6,821 nt of DNA. Origin: Thermoleophilia bacterium UBA5186. Its GTDB lineage: Bacteria > Actinomycetota > Thermoleophilia > Gaiellales > Gaiellaceae. The translations under genes and the position numbers were made by a program. Shown here one piece after another: positions 1 through 6,207 of this stretch; within the stretch, counting starts at the first letter, position 1, and each line of letters opens with the position of its first letter. The stretch spans positions 1-6,821 of the forward strand of contig DHWI01000059.1 of the NCBI GenBank assembly GCA_002413095.1, in the 5' to 3' direction. The notes under the pieces were generated by a model that saw nothing but the letters and a program-made list of their open reading frames with translations, did not search any database and was not told the DNA's origin.

Positions 1-464
1 GCGAGCCCCCAGTAGCTTGCGCCCGTCGCGATGAAGATCTGTGGGATCTTCCGCTGGTTCAGGATCGGCCGAATTGCGATATTCGGGTCGGTTCCGAGGG
101 AGCCGACGACGGCGAAGACCTTGTCCTGAAGGATCAGCTGATTGGTCAGCTGGACGGTGTTCGCCGGGTTGTACACGTCGTCGTAGTACTTCCAGACGAC
201 CTTGCGGCCGTAGACGCCCTTCTTGCCGTCCGGCCCCTTCCGCGCGTTGATGAAGTTGAAATACGTCTCCATCCCGCGGGGGATCGGCGCGTACAGCGAC
301 GCCGGGCCGGTCAACGGGAATGTGCCGCCGATCGTGATCGACGTGCTCGTCACGCCGGGTGTCGACCCGGGCGCGCTCGACGTCCTCGTGGCGCCGAGCG
401 CCGACGAGCACGTCACGGCGGTGGCAAGCGCCACTGCCATGCCCACCAATAGTGATTTCTTCAT
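1..464 (-). CDS. Branched-chain amino acid-type ABC transporter substrate-binding protein, partial (N-terminal 154 residues)
   Basis: This is the extracytoplasmic solute-binding protein of the adjacent LivGFHM-type importer; it should capture the ligand outside the membrane and hand it to LivH/LivM. The ATG at 464 starts a typical signal sequence, MKKSLLVGMAVALATAV, with a possible signal peptidase I site near residues 22-25. Cys19 could be a lipid anchor, but AVTC is a poor lipobox. After a Ser/Thr/Pro linker (about 26-42), the mature domain opens with ITIGGTFPLTGPAS (43-56), the usual first strand and loop of periplasmic-binding type 1 (Peripla_BP_6) proteins. Further family-like segments are YDDVYNPANTV (94-104), the VVGSLGT loop (119-125) and the P-QIFIATGAS strand (141-150). 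The gene leaves the window at its left edge, so roughly the C-terminal two thirds is missing. It is last in the operon, 32 bases after livM. The ligand cannot be told from this fragment: leucine-type amino acids are the default, but amides, urea or aromatic acids are possible in this family. Confidence 0.9.
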   Translation of the reverse strand, partial: MKKSLLVGMAVALATAVTCSSALGATRTSSAPGSTPGVTSTSITIGGTFPLTGPASLYAPIPRGMETYFNFINARKGPDGKKGVYGRKVVWKYYDDVYNPANTVQLTNQLILQDKVFAVVGSLGTDPNIAIRPILNQRKIPQIFIATGASYWGL

Positions 465-470
465 TCCCTT

Positions 471-478
471 CCTCTCCT
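471..478 (-). promoter_or_regulatory. Strong ribosome binding site of the substrate-binding protein gene
   Basis: On the minus strand AGGAGAGG lies 6 bases before the ATG at 464. It is the best Shine-Dalgarno sequence in the window and fixes that start. The other operon genes rely on overlaps or weak sites, so this site probably lets the binding protein be made in excess over the membrane complex (inference). Confidence 0.75.
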
Positions 479-496
479 AGAGCCGCATGCCAGCAA

Positions 497-1555
497 CTAG
501 TCTGACACCGTCGGGACCGGTTTTGTTAGGGGACGGACGATCCGGCGCAGGAGGCCCGCGGCCCCGGCCGGCACGGCGAACATGATCAGGATCAGGACGA
601 CGCCGAACACAACGCCCGGCGCCTGCTTCGAGAAGGACTGTCCGAAGAGGGGCGGGTGCTGTGCGTAGACGGGGAGGAACTCGAGCATGAGCGCCCCGAC
701 GATGACGCCCGAGAGCGAGCCGAGCCCGCCGACGACGACGCTCGCCAGCAGAAGAATCGAGAGGCTGAGCGGGAACGTGTCCGGATTCACGAAAGCGACC
801 TGGATCGCAAGCAGCGAGCCTGCGACCCCCGCGAACGCGGACGAAACGCCGAACGCGAGCGTCTTGTAGAGCGCCGGGCTGACACCCGAAGCGGTCGCGG
901 CAAGCTCGCCGTCGCGGATCGCGCGCCAGGCGCGTCCCACGCGCGCGCGCACGAGCACCCAGGCGACGACGAAGAGGATCGCGGCGCAGCCCCAGGCCTC
1001 GTAGTAGAGCCAGTGCGGCGCCGAGACGTGCAGGCCGAACGGCGTCTCCGGTAGCGGGAGCGACAAGCCGCCGCCGCCGCCGGTCACGTCCTCGAACCTC
1101 TTCGCGACGGTCGGGAGCGACACCGCCACCGCGAACGTCGCGAGCGCCAGGGAGACGCCCGCGAGGCGCAGCGCGGGCATGCCGAACAGGAGGCCGACGA
1201 TTCCCGTCACGACGAGGGCGATCGGGATCGTCAACGCGGGCCGCATGCCGTCTCCGAGGGGGAGCCAATGCGGTGGGTGGTGGCCGAACAGGACGAGCCC
1301 CTTGCGGCCGAGGGTGAGGACCGCGGTCACGTACGCGCCGATCCCCATGAAGGCTCCGTGCCCGAGCGAGATCTGCCCGCTGTAGCCGGTGAGGATGTTG
1401 AGCCCGAGGAGCGCGATGAAGTAGATCCCGACGAAGGTGAACTGACCGACCCGGAACTCGCCCATGAACCGCGGGAGGACGGCCAAGATCGCCACGACGC
1501 CAGCGAGCGCCGCTAGCTTCAGAGCGGTGTACAGGGGGCGCGGGAGCCCGATCAC
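497..1555 (-). CDS. livM: Branched-chain amino acid-type ABC transporter permease LivM
   Basis: One of the two integral membrane subunits that form the translocation path of the HAAT-family importer, pairing with LivH and docking LivG/LivF. The 352-residue product is strongly hydrophobic, with about eight to ten membrane segments (roughly 10-28, 38-56, 62-82, 108-126, 130-150, 187-203, 236-256, 260-292 and 308-330). The LivM hallmark GYSGQISLGHGAF is at 57-69. The cytoplasmic coupling (EAA-like) loop GRAWRAIRDGELAATASGV is at 207-225. A run of five glycines at 159-163, in a loop, comes from a perfect GGC repeat. The GTG start overlaps the livH stop in GTGA (1552-1555), which implies translational coupling. 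Length is slightly above the usual 300-340 residues. Family is clear; the substrate is not. Confidence 0.95.
   Translation of the reverse strand: MIGLPRPLYTALKLAALAGVVAILAVLPRFMGEFRVGQFTFVGIYFIALLGLNILTGYSGQISLGHGAFMGIGAYVTAVLTLGRKGLVLFGHHPPHWLPLGDGMRPALTIPIALVVTGIVGLLFGMPALRLAGVSLALATFAVAVSLPTVAKRFEDVTGGGGGLSLPLPETPFGLHVSAPHWLYYEAWGCAAILFVVAWVLVRARVGRAWRAIRDGELAATASGVSPALYKTLAFGVSSAFAGVAGSLLAIQVAFVNPDTFPLSLSILLLASVVVGGLGSLSGVIVGALMLEFLPVYAQHPPLFGQSFSKQAPGVVFGVVLILIMFAVPAGAAGLLRRIVRPLTKPVPTVSD
1068..1082. repeat. (CCG)5 trinucleotide repeat within livM
   Basis: Five perfect CCG units on the plus strand, read as five GGC glycine codons (residues 159-163) on the coding strand. They lie in a loop between membrane segments of LivM. 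In-frame slippage would change only the number of glycines. Confidence 0.8.
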
Positions 1556-2433
1556 ACGCGTCGCACCACCTTGTGCCCGAAGAGTCCCTGCGGCCTGATG
1601 ATCAGGACGACCAGCAGGACCGCAAGGGCCGTCGGCAGGCGCAGCTCCGTGCCGACGAAGTTGACGTAGCGGCTGAGCAGGTTGATCACGACGCCGAGCG
1701 AGAGGCCTCCCACGACGGCGCCGGCCGGGCTGTCAATGCCCCCGAGCACGGCCGCCGCGAACGCGTAGATCAGGATCACGAGCATCATGCTCGGGTCGAG
1801 GAACACCGTGGGTGCCGCCATCATCCCGGCGACCGCGCCGAGCACCGCGGCGAGGCCCCAGCCGAGGGCGAGCATCCAGCCGACGCGCACGGCGAGCAGC
1901 CGGCTCGCGTTGGGGTTGATCGCGACGGCCCGCATGGCGAGGCCGACGGTCGTGAAGCGGAAGAACCCCCAGAGCAGGAACACGGTCAGCAGGCAGACGC
2001 CGAGGGTGCCGACGTCCTGAACCGAGATCGTCACGCTGTGCACGTCCCACGTGTTGTTGGGGAACGGGCTGTCGAACGCCTTCACGTCCGCGCCCCAGAT
2101 CCAGCCGATGGTCGCGTTGATCGTAAGCAGGAGGCCGATCGTCACGATCACGATCACGAGCTCCGGCCGCCGCTCGACCGGGCGGATGACGACCCGTTCG
2201 ACAGCGACACCGCCGGCGAAGGCGATCGCGAGCGTGAGCGCAAAAGCGGGCCAGTAAGACATCCCGTGGTGCATGAGCGACCACGCCGTGTACGTCGTGA
2301 ACGTGGCCATCTCGCCCTGGGCGAAGTTGATCACGTCGGTCGAGCGGTAGATCAGGACGAGCGCCAGCGCCAGGCTTGCGTAGATCGCCCCCGACGCGAG
2401 CCCGCTGACGATCTGTTGCGCGAACTCCGCCAC
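1552..2433 (-). CDS. livH: Branched-chain amino acid-type ABC transporter permease LivH
   Basis: Second integral membrane subunit of the importer, partner of LivM. The 293-residue product has the typical LivH start, with a membrane helix (about 8-28) followed by the conserved INFAQGEM stretch (35-42). More hydrophobic segments follow at about 60-80, 92-112, 141-160, 185-208, 213-235, 237-258 and 268-285. The EAA-like coupling loop GLAMRAVAINPNASRLLAV is at 164-182. The GTG start at 2433 is one base past the livF stop (2435-2437), and the 3' end overlaps livM by 4 bases, so it sits tightly inside the operon. No good Shine-Dalgarno is seen before it; coupling to livF is likely. Length matches the family (about 290). 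Confidence 0.95.
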   Translation of the reverse strand: MAEFAQQIVSGLASGAIYASLALALVLIYRSTDVINFAQGEMATFTTYTAWSLMHHGMSYWPAFALTLAIAFAGGVAVERVVIRPVERRPELVIVIVTIGLLLTINATIGWIWGADVKAFDSPFPNNTWDVHSVTISVQDVGTLGVCLLTVFLLWGFFRFTTVGLAMRAVAINPNASRLLAVRVGWMLALGWGLAAVLGAVAGMMAAPTVFLDPSMMLVILIYAFAAAVLGGIDSPAGAVVGGLSLGVVINLLSRYVNFVGTELRLPTALAVLLVVLIIRPQGLFGHKVVRRV

Positions 2434-2434
2434 G

Positions 2435-3145
2435 TCAGTATCCGAGGTAACTCTTCCGGACTCCTTCGTGCCGCTCGAGCTCCGCGCTCGCGCCCTCGAC
2501 GGCGACGCGGCCGACCTCGAGCACGTACGCGCGCGCCGAGCTCTCGAGCGCGATCTTCGCGTTCTGCTCGACGACGAGAACGCTCAGGCCGTCCTCGGTG
2601 TTCAGCTCGCGGACGATGCGGAAGATCTCCGCGACGATCGTCGGCGCCAGTCCGAGCGACGGCTCGTCGAGCATCAGGAGCCTCGGGCGCGAGACCAGCG
2701 CGCGGGCGAGCGCGAGCATCTGCTGCTCCCCGCCGCTGAGCGTGCCGGCCTGCTGGGTCTTCCGTTCCTCGAGCCATGGGAAGTAGCCGAGCACGCGCGG
2801 CGCCTCCGCCCGGATCGTCTTTCGCTCGCCGCGGACGTACGCCCCCATGCGCAGGTTCTCCCACACGGTCAGCTCCGGAAAGAGGCCGCGGCCTTCCGGG
2901 ACGTGCGCGATGCCGAGCTTCGCGATCGACTCGGGCGAGCGCCGGCCGAGCGAGCGGCCGCCGAACGACACGTTTCCCGAGCGGCGCACCGTCCCGGAGA
3001 TGGCCCGCAGCGTGGTCGTCTTCCCGGCCCCGTTCGCGCCGAGCAGGGCGACGACCTCGCCGTCGTCGAGCGTCAGCGTGACGTCGTGCAGCGCTTTGAT
3101 CGGCCCGTAGCGCGCCTCGACGCCGCTCAGCTCAAGCAGCGGCAC
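2435..3145 (-). CDS. livF: Branched-chain amino acid-type ABC transporter ATP-binding protein LivF
   Basis: Cytoplasmic ATPase that, with LivG, powers the LivH/LivM permease. Motifs with the GTG start at 3145: Walker A GANGAGKTT (36-44), signature LSGGEQQ (136-142), Walker B LLMLDEPSLGL (156-166), followed by LVVEQN, in which Q stands where many ABC proteins have the H-loop histidine; EQN is usual for LivF. The C-terminus SYLGY is also LivF-like. I chose GTG 3145 because it gives MPLLELSGVEARYG and 236 residues, the family norm. The open frame continues to an ATG at 3226, but that would add 27 Arg/Pro-rich residues lying entirely over livG. With the chosen start the gene overlaps the livG end by 14 bases and livH follows after one base. 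Confidence 0.93.
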   Translation of the reverse strand: MPLLELSGVEARYGPIKALHDVTLTLDDGEVVALLGANGAGKTTTLRAISGTVRRSGNVSFGGRSLGRRSPESIAKLGIAHVPEGRGLFPELTVWENLRMGAYVRGERKTIRAEAPRVLGYFPWLEERKTQQAGTLSGGEQQMLALARALVSRPRLLMLDEPSLGLAPTIVAEIFRIVRELNTEDGLSVLVVEQNAKIALESSARAYVLEVGRVAVEGASAELERHEGVRKSYLGY

Positions 3146-3866
3146 TGTCGGTTCCCAGGTACGCCTGGATGACGGCGGGATCGGCTCGAACCTCCGCGGG
3201 CGTCCCCTCCGCGATCTTCTGCCCAAAGTTGAGCACGTGCACGCGGTCGCAGACCGACATGACGAGGTTCATGTGGTGCTCCACCAGGAACACGGTCAGG
3301 TCGAAGTCCTTGCGGATGCGCCGGATCAGACCGCCGAGCTCCCCGACCTCCTCGTGGTTCAACCCTCCGGCCGGTTCGTCGAGCAGGAGGAGCCTCGGCC
3401 GGGAGACGAGCGCGCGGGCGAGCTCGATCTGCTTCAGCGTGCCGAACGGCAGGCCGGCGACGACGCGGTCGGCGAGCGGTGAGAGCGTCAGCGCTTCGAG
3501 CGTCTCGCGCGCGAGCGCCTTTCCCGTGCGATCGCCGAACGGCCTCACGCGCGTGTGCGCGCCGACGAGCACGTTGTCGAGCACGGTCATCGACGGGAAG
3601 AGGGCCACGTTCTGGAACGTGCGCGCGACTCCCGCCCGGATCACGCGAGTCGGCCGGACCCGCAGCAGGTTGCGCCCGTCGAAGACCACCCGCCCGGAGT
3701 CGGCCTTGTACATCCGCGTGATGACGTTGAAGAGGGTCGTCTTACCGGCGCCGTTGGGCCCGATCAGCCCGCCGATCGTCCCTTCCTCCAGCTCGAGGGA
3801 AACGTCCGAGAGCGCGACGATGCCGCCGAATCGACGCGTGACCTGGTCTACCTCTAGGAGCGCCAT
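3132..3866 (-). CDS. livG: Branched-chain amino acid-type ABC transporter ATP-binding protein LivG
   Basis: Cytoplasmic ATPase subunit, partner of LivF. The 244-residue product shows Walker A GPNGAGKTT (36-44), Q-loop Q85 in ARTFQNVALFP, a signature region LPFGTLKQIELARAL (139-153), Walker B LLLLLDEPAGGLNHEE (158-173) and the H-loop LVEHHM (H197). The signature lacks the canonical SGGQ. LivG proteins commonly have LP[YF]G there, so this is a family trait. The C-terminal tail, EGTPAEVRADPAVIQAYLG, is typical of LivG. It is the first gene of the operon: its ATG at 3866 is only 32 bases from the start of a divergent gene, and no Shine-Dalgarno precedes it. Placing the ATPases before the permeases and binding protein reverses the well-known enteric order. 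Confidence 0.95.
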   Translation of the reverse strand: MALLEVDQVTRRFGGIVALSDVSLELEEGTIGGLIGPNGAGKTTLFNVITRMYKADSGRVVFDGRNLLRVRPTRVIRAGVARTFQNVALFPSMTVLDNVLVGAHTRVRPFGDRTGKALARETLEALTLSPLADRVVAGLPFGTLKQIELARALVSRPRLLLLDEPAGGLNHEEVGELGGLIRRIRKDFDLTVFLVEHHMNLVMSVCDRVHVLNFGQKIAEGTPAEVRADPAVIQAYLGTDSAAA

Positions 3867-3898
3867 GGGTCGGACGCGGGATGATATGACGCTCGCGG
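3867..3898. promoter_or_regulatory. Divergent intergenic promoter region between livG and the MBL-fold hydrolase gene
   Basis: Only 32 bases separate the two start codons. The centre, ATGATATGAC (3881-3890), is the one AT-rich patch in a very GC-rich stretch. On the minus strand it contains TATCAT (3886 to 3881, 5 of 6 matches to a -10 box), which would start transcription about 7-9 bases before livG. On the plus strand it contains TGA-TATGAC (3882-3890), a weak extended -10 that would start transcription at or next to the ATG at 3899. Neither gene has a Shine-Dalgarno, so near-leaderless translation is plausible. No convincing -35 box was found in either direction. This is inference from motif and spacing only. 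Confidence 0.4.
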
Positions 3899-4861
3899 AT
3901 GGAGAGTGGCCTCGTCGAACTGGCGGACGGCATCCGGCGGGTGACCTTCGCGCTGCCGCTCGGCATCGACCACGTGCACTGCTACCTGCTACGGGACGGG
4001 GACGGCACCTGGACGATCGTCGATACCGGGCTCGGACTCCCGGGCGCCGGACAGGCCTGGCAAGCGGTCCTCGACGAGCTCGACGCGCCGGTGGGCCGGA
4101 TCGTCATCTCACACTTCCATCCCGACCACGTGGGCGCAGCGGCGATCGTCGCGGAGCTGACCGGCGCGCCGGTCCACCAGGGCGCGATCGACCATGCGCA
4201 GTGCGTTCGAGCGTGGGGGCGGGAGCGCTCGCTCGACCGGCTGACGGCGTTCATGGTCGAGCACGGCCTGCCGATCGCGGACGCCGATGCGTTCCGCGCC
4301 GACAGCGAGACGCTTGCCAGTTACGTCCAGGTCGTGGACGAGCCGGAGCTGCTCGAGCCGGGCGAGCGGATCGACGGCTGGGAGATATTGCACCTGCCGG
4401 GACACGCCGACGGGCACCTCGCGCTGCTCCGCGACGGCGTGCTGATCGCCGGTGACACGCTGCTCGCGACGATCAGTCCGGTCGTCGGCCTCTATAACGA
4501 CGCGAGGCCCGATCCGCTGGGCGACTTCCTCAGCTCGCTCGCCCGAATCGTCGAGTTGGCGCCGAGGATCGCGTACACCGGGCACCGCGCTGCGATCGAA
4601 GATCCGGCTGGACGCGCGAGGGAGCTCGTGGCGCATCACGCGCACCGGCTCGAGCTGACGGCCGAGGCGCTCGACGGCGAGCCCGTGACCGCCTTCGAGA
4701 TTTCGCACGCGATCTTCCCCGACCCGCTCTCGAGCGGTCTACGCCGCTTTGCCCTCGCCGAGGCGCTCGCGCACGTGGAGCACCTCGTCGGCAAGGGCGC
4801 CGCCGAGCGCGTCGACGCAGGGCCCGTTCGCTATGCCGCTGCGAAGGCTCCCCTCGCGTGA
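3899..4861 (+). CDS. MBL-fold metallo-hydrolase with C-terminal winged-helix-like region
   Basis: A metallo-beta-lactamase-fold hydrolase expected to bind two metal ions, usually zinc, in the cytoplasm. The 320-residue product has VDTG (41-44), the metal motif HFHPDH (72-77, that is H72, H74, D76, H77), H169 in LPGHADGH (167-173), the bridging D186 in AGDTLL, and H229 in YTGHR, so the full ligand set is present. Residues about 235-300 (AHHAHRLELTAEAL through FALAEALAHVEHL) resemble the small C-terminal domain of LACTB2/glyoxalase II-like MBL proteins. The reaction is unknown: hydrolysis of a thioester (acyl-CoA or glutathione type) is a reasonable guess given the coupled MaoC gene, and nuclease or lactonase activity cannot be excluded. 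The ATG at 3899 is used without a Shine-Dalgarno. No signal peptide is seen. The end overlaps the next gene by GTGA. Confidence 0.9.
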   Translation: MESGLVELADGIRRVTFALPLGIDHVHCYLLRDGDGTWTIVDTGLGLPGAGQAWQAVLDELDAPVGRIVISHFHPDHVGAAAIVAELTGAPVHQGAIDHAQCVRAWGRERSLDRLTAFMVEHGLPIADADAFRADSETLASYVQVVDEPELLEPGERIDGWEILHLPGHADGHLALLRDGVLIAGDTLLATISPVVGLYNDARPDPLGDFLSSLARIVELAPRIAYTGHRAAIEDPAGRARELVAHHAHRLELTAEALDGEPVTAFEISHAIFPDPLSSGLRRFALAEALAHVEHLVGKGAAERVDAGPVRYAAAKAPLA

Positions 4862-5283
4862 GCCTCGCCGCCGGGCTCGAGCTCGGACCGAGCCGCTGGC
4901 TCGACGTCGACCAGGGGCGGATCGACCGCTTCGCAAGCGCGACCGAGGACTCGCAGTGGATCCACACGAACCGCGAGCGCGCGGCGGCCGGGCCCTTCGG
5001 CGTGCCGATCGCGCACGGGTTCCTGACGCTCTCGCTGCTCCCCGAGCTCTGGTTCGAGCTCCATGGCGACGGCGGCTACTCGCTGACCGTGAACTACGGC
5101 GTCAACCGCGTGCGCTTCCCCGCGCCGGTGCCGGTCGGCAGCCGCGTGCGGGCGAGCTTCCGGGTCGAGGAGGTCGAGGAAGTGTCGGGCGGCGAGCAGG
5201 CGCGGATCGCAGCGACGATCGAGTGCGAGGGCGGCGACAAGCCAGTCTGCGTCGCCGAGATCGTCTTTCGCTTCCTCAGGTGA
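4858..5283 (+). CDS. MaoC/NodN-like hot-dog fold dehydratase
   Basis: A 141-residue single-domain hot-dog protein of the MaoC (R-hydratase-like) family, which typically hydrates enoyl-CoA or dehydrates (R)-3-hydroxyacyl-CoA as a dimer in the cytoplasm. The catalytic pair is visible as D31 and H36 in ATEDSQWIHTN (28-38), equivalent to the D-x-N-P-x-H hydratase 2 motif. It is followed by FGVPIAHGFLTLSLLPEL (47-64), the hot-dog central helix region, and NYGVNRVRFPAPVPVGSRVR (79-98), both very typical of NodN-like MaoC proteins. In the motif Gln-Trp replaces the usual Asn-Pro, a frequent variation in this subgroup. The GTG start at 4858 lies in the stop of the MBL gene (GTGA, 4858-4861), so the two are probably co-translated. 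The actual acyl substrate is unknown. Confidence 0.9.
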   Translation: MSLAAGLELGPSRWLDVDQGRIDRFASATEDSQWIHTNRERAAAGPFGVPIAHGFLTLSLLPELWFELHGDGGYSLTVNYGVNRVRFPAPVPVGSRVRASFRVEEVEEVSGGEQARIAATIECEGGDKPVCVAEIVFRFLR

Positions 5284-5302
5284 GGGCCGTTACGCTCCAC
5301 GG

Positions 5303-5461
5303 GTGGCGCAAAGCCTTCTTCAGCGAGTCCACAATCCGCGCAAACGTGAGTGCGGCTGCGACGCGGACTGCTGGTGCAGGCGAACAGCGCTCGGCCGAGC
5401 GGTCAAGTGGTGGTTCCCGGGCCGCTACTTCGGCCTTCACCACAAGAGCCGCCCCGGCTAG
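5303..5461 (+). CDS. Small four-cysteine protein (52 residues), family not recognised
   Basis: A short open frame starting at GTG 5303, 19 bases after the maoC stop, and ending at TAG 5459-5461. The product has a basic N-terminal stretch HNPRKR (10-15), then [10 protein letters not shown] (16-25), with cysteines 17, 19, 23 and 25 in C-x-C-x3-C-x-C. After this come [19 protein letters not shown] (26-44) and the basic end HHKSRPG. This looks like a real protein: cysteine and aromatic residues are clustered, about four fifths of third codon positions are G or C, and the frame fills the space exactly to the next gene. No other in-frame start is present back to at least 5261. No good Shine-Dalgarno is seen, so it may be read by coupling to maoC. 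A small metal- or iron-sulfur-binding or partner-binding role is possible but unproven. There is no signal peptide or membrane helix. Confidence 0.68.
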   Translation: MAQSLLQRVHNPRKRECGCDADCWCRRTALGRAVKWWFPGRYFGLHHKSRPG

Positions 5462-6183
5462 CGCCGAAACAGCAGTTGAAAAGGCCGGATCGCCGCCTCG
5501 GCCTGGACGTGGAAGCTCATCTTGCTCGCGCCCTCCCGCCGTTCGCGGAAGTAGATCGGGATCTCGACGATCTCGTAGCCGCGCCGCCGGACCTCCCAGT
5601 TCATCTCGATCTGGAACGCGTAGCCGTCGCTCGTGATTCGGGCCAGGTCGACGGCGAGGAGCGCTTCGCGCCGCCAGAGCTTGAAGCCTGCGGTGATGTC
5701 CCGGACCTCCATCCGCAGGATCGTGCGCGCATAGAGGTTGGCCCACACGCTCAGGAGCCGGCGGGCGCGCGTCCAGTCGGGGTCGAGGCTTCCGCCGGGA
5801 ACGTAGCGGCTGCCGATCACGACGCCTGCGCCGGTGCGCTCGATCGCCTCCAGCATCTTCGGGATCTCGGTCGGCTCGTGGCTGAAGTCGGCGTCCATCT
5901 GCACGACGTAGTCCGCGCCGTCGTCGAGCGCGCGCGTCATGCCCGCGACGTACGCGCGCCCGAGCCCCTGCTTCTGCGGCCGGTGGAGCACGCGCACGAA
6001 GGGCTCCTCGCCGCGGCGCAGCCGCTCGCCGAGCTCCTCCGCGATGCGGCCGGTTCCGTCGGGTGAGGAGTCGTCGACGACCAGGACGCGCAGGTCCGGG
6101 AGGTCGAGGGCGTACAACGCCTCGACGAGCGCGGGGAGGTTCTCGGCCTCGTTGTAGGTCGGGATGACGACGGTCGTGGCCAT
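5458..6183 (-). CDS. Polyprenol monophosphomannose synthase (DPM1-type GT2 glycosyltransferase)
   Basis: Transfers a hexose, most likely mannose from GDP-mannose, to polyprenyl phosphate on the cytoplasmic membrane face, supplying lipid-linked mannose for outer-face mannosyltransferases. The 241-residue product is a GT2 (GT-A) domain alone: VVIPTYNE (5-12), [10 protein letters not shown] (35-44), the DAD metal motif in QMDADFSH (95-102), [10 protein letters not shown] (122-131), the acceptor-region segment [12 protein letters not shown] (162-173), and [15 protein letters not shown] (209-223), all characteristic of DPM1/Ppm1. It has no C-terminal membrane segments, which argues against GtrB/ArnC-type enzymes and matches the catalytic half of mycobacterial Ppm1. 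The ATG start at 6183 is 24 bases after the upstream gene; GAGG lies 4 bases before it and GGTAGG further up. The TAG stop shares CTAG with the convergent small gene. Use of glucose as donor sugar is a less likely alternative. Confidence 0.9.
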   Translation of the reverse strand: MATTVVIPTYNEAENLPALVEALYALDLPDLRVLVVDDSSPDGTGRIAEELGERLRRGEEPFVRVLHRPQKQGLGRAYVAGMTRALDDGADYVVQMDADFSHEPTEIPKMLEAIERTGAGVVIGSRYVPGGSLDPDWTRARRLLSVWANLYARTILRMEVRDITAGFKLWRREALLAVDLARITSDGYAFQIEMNWEVRRRGYEIVEIPIYFRERREGASKMSFHVQAEAAIRPFQLLFRR

Positions 6184-6207
6184 GCGGCCTCGGAACCTAC
6201 CGTTCGG

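Noticed and set aside
1068..1082. (CCG)5 tract in livM as a phase-variation switch
   Set aside because: The unit is three bases, so slippage cannot shift the frame; five glycines in a loop of GC-rich LivM is unremarkable.
1573..2739. 388-codon open frame on the plus strand, antisense to livH and livF
   Set aside because: Its product is almost wholly Arg/Asp/Glu/His/Gln with no hydrophobic core or motif, as expected from the complement of GC-rich coding DNA, and the opposite strand carries clear LivH and LivF.
3146..3226. Longer livF form starting at ATG 3226
   Set aside because: The extra 27 residues are Arg/Pro-rich, lie entirely within livG coding sequence and exceed the normal LivF N-terminus; GTG 3145 gives the canonical start.
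3408..3452. Apparently degenerate ABC signature in LivG (LPFGTLKQ instead of LSGGQ)
   Set aside because: LivG-family ATPases normally have LP[YF]G at this site, so it does not indicate loss of function.
3169..4455. 428-codon plus-strand frame spanning livG antisense and into the MBL gene
   Set aside because: It crosses a divergent gene boundary, is Ser/Arg/Pro-rich without motifs, and both underlying genes have complete family signatures in other frames.
5407..5443. Imperfect hairpin (GTGGTG/CACCAC outer stem, GGCCG/CGGCC inner stem) as a terminator between convergent genes
   Set aside because: There is no T-run on either side, the internal loop is asymmetric, and it lies inside the coding sequence of the small four-cysteine ORF, so chance pairing in GC-rich DNA is the simpler view.
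5350..6066. 238-codon plus-strand frame antisense to the mannosyltransferase
   Set aside because: It is a charged, motif-free shadow of a complete DPM1-type gene, and it also conflicts with the small ORF at 5303-5461.
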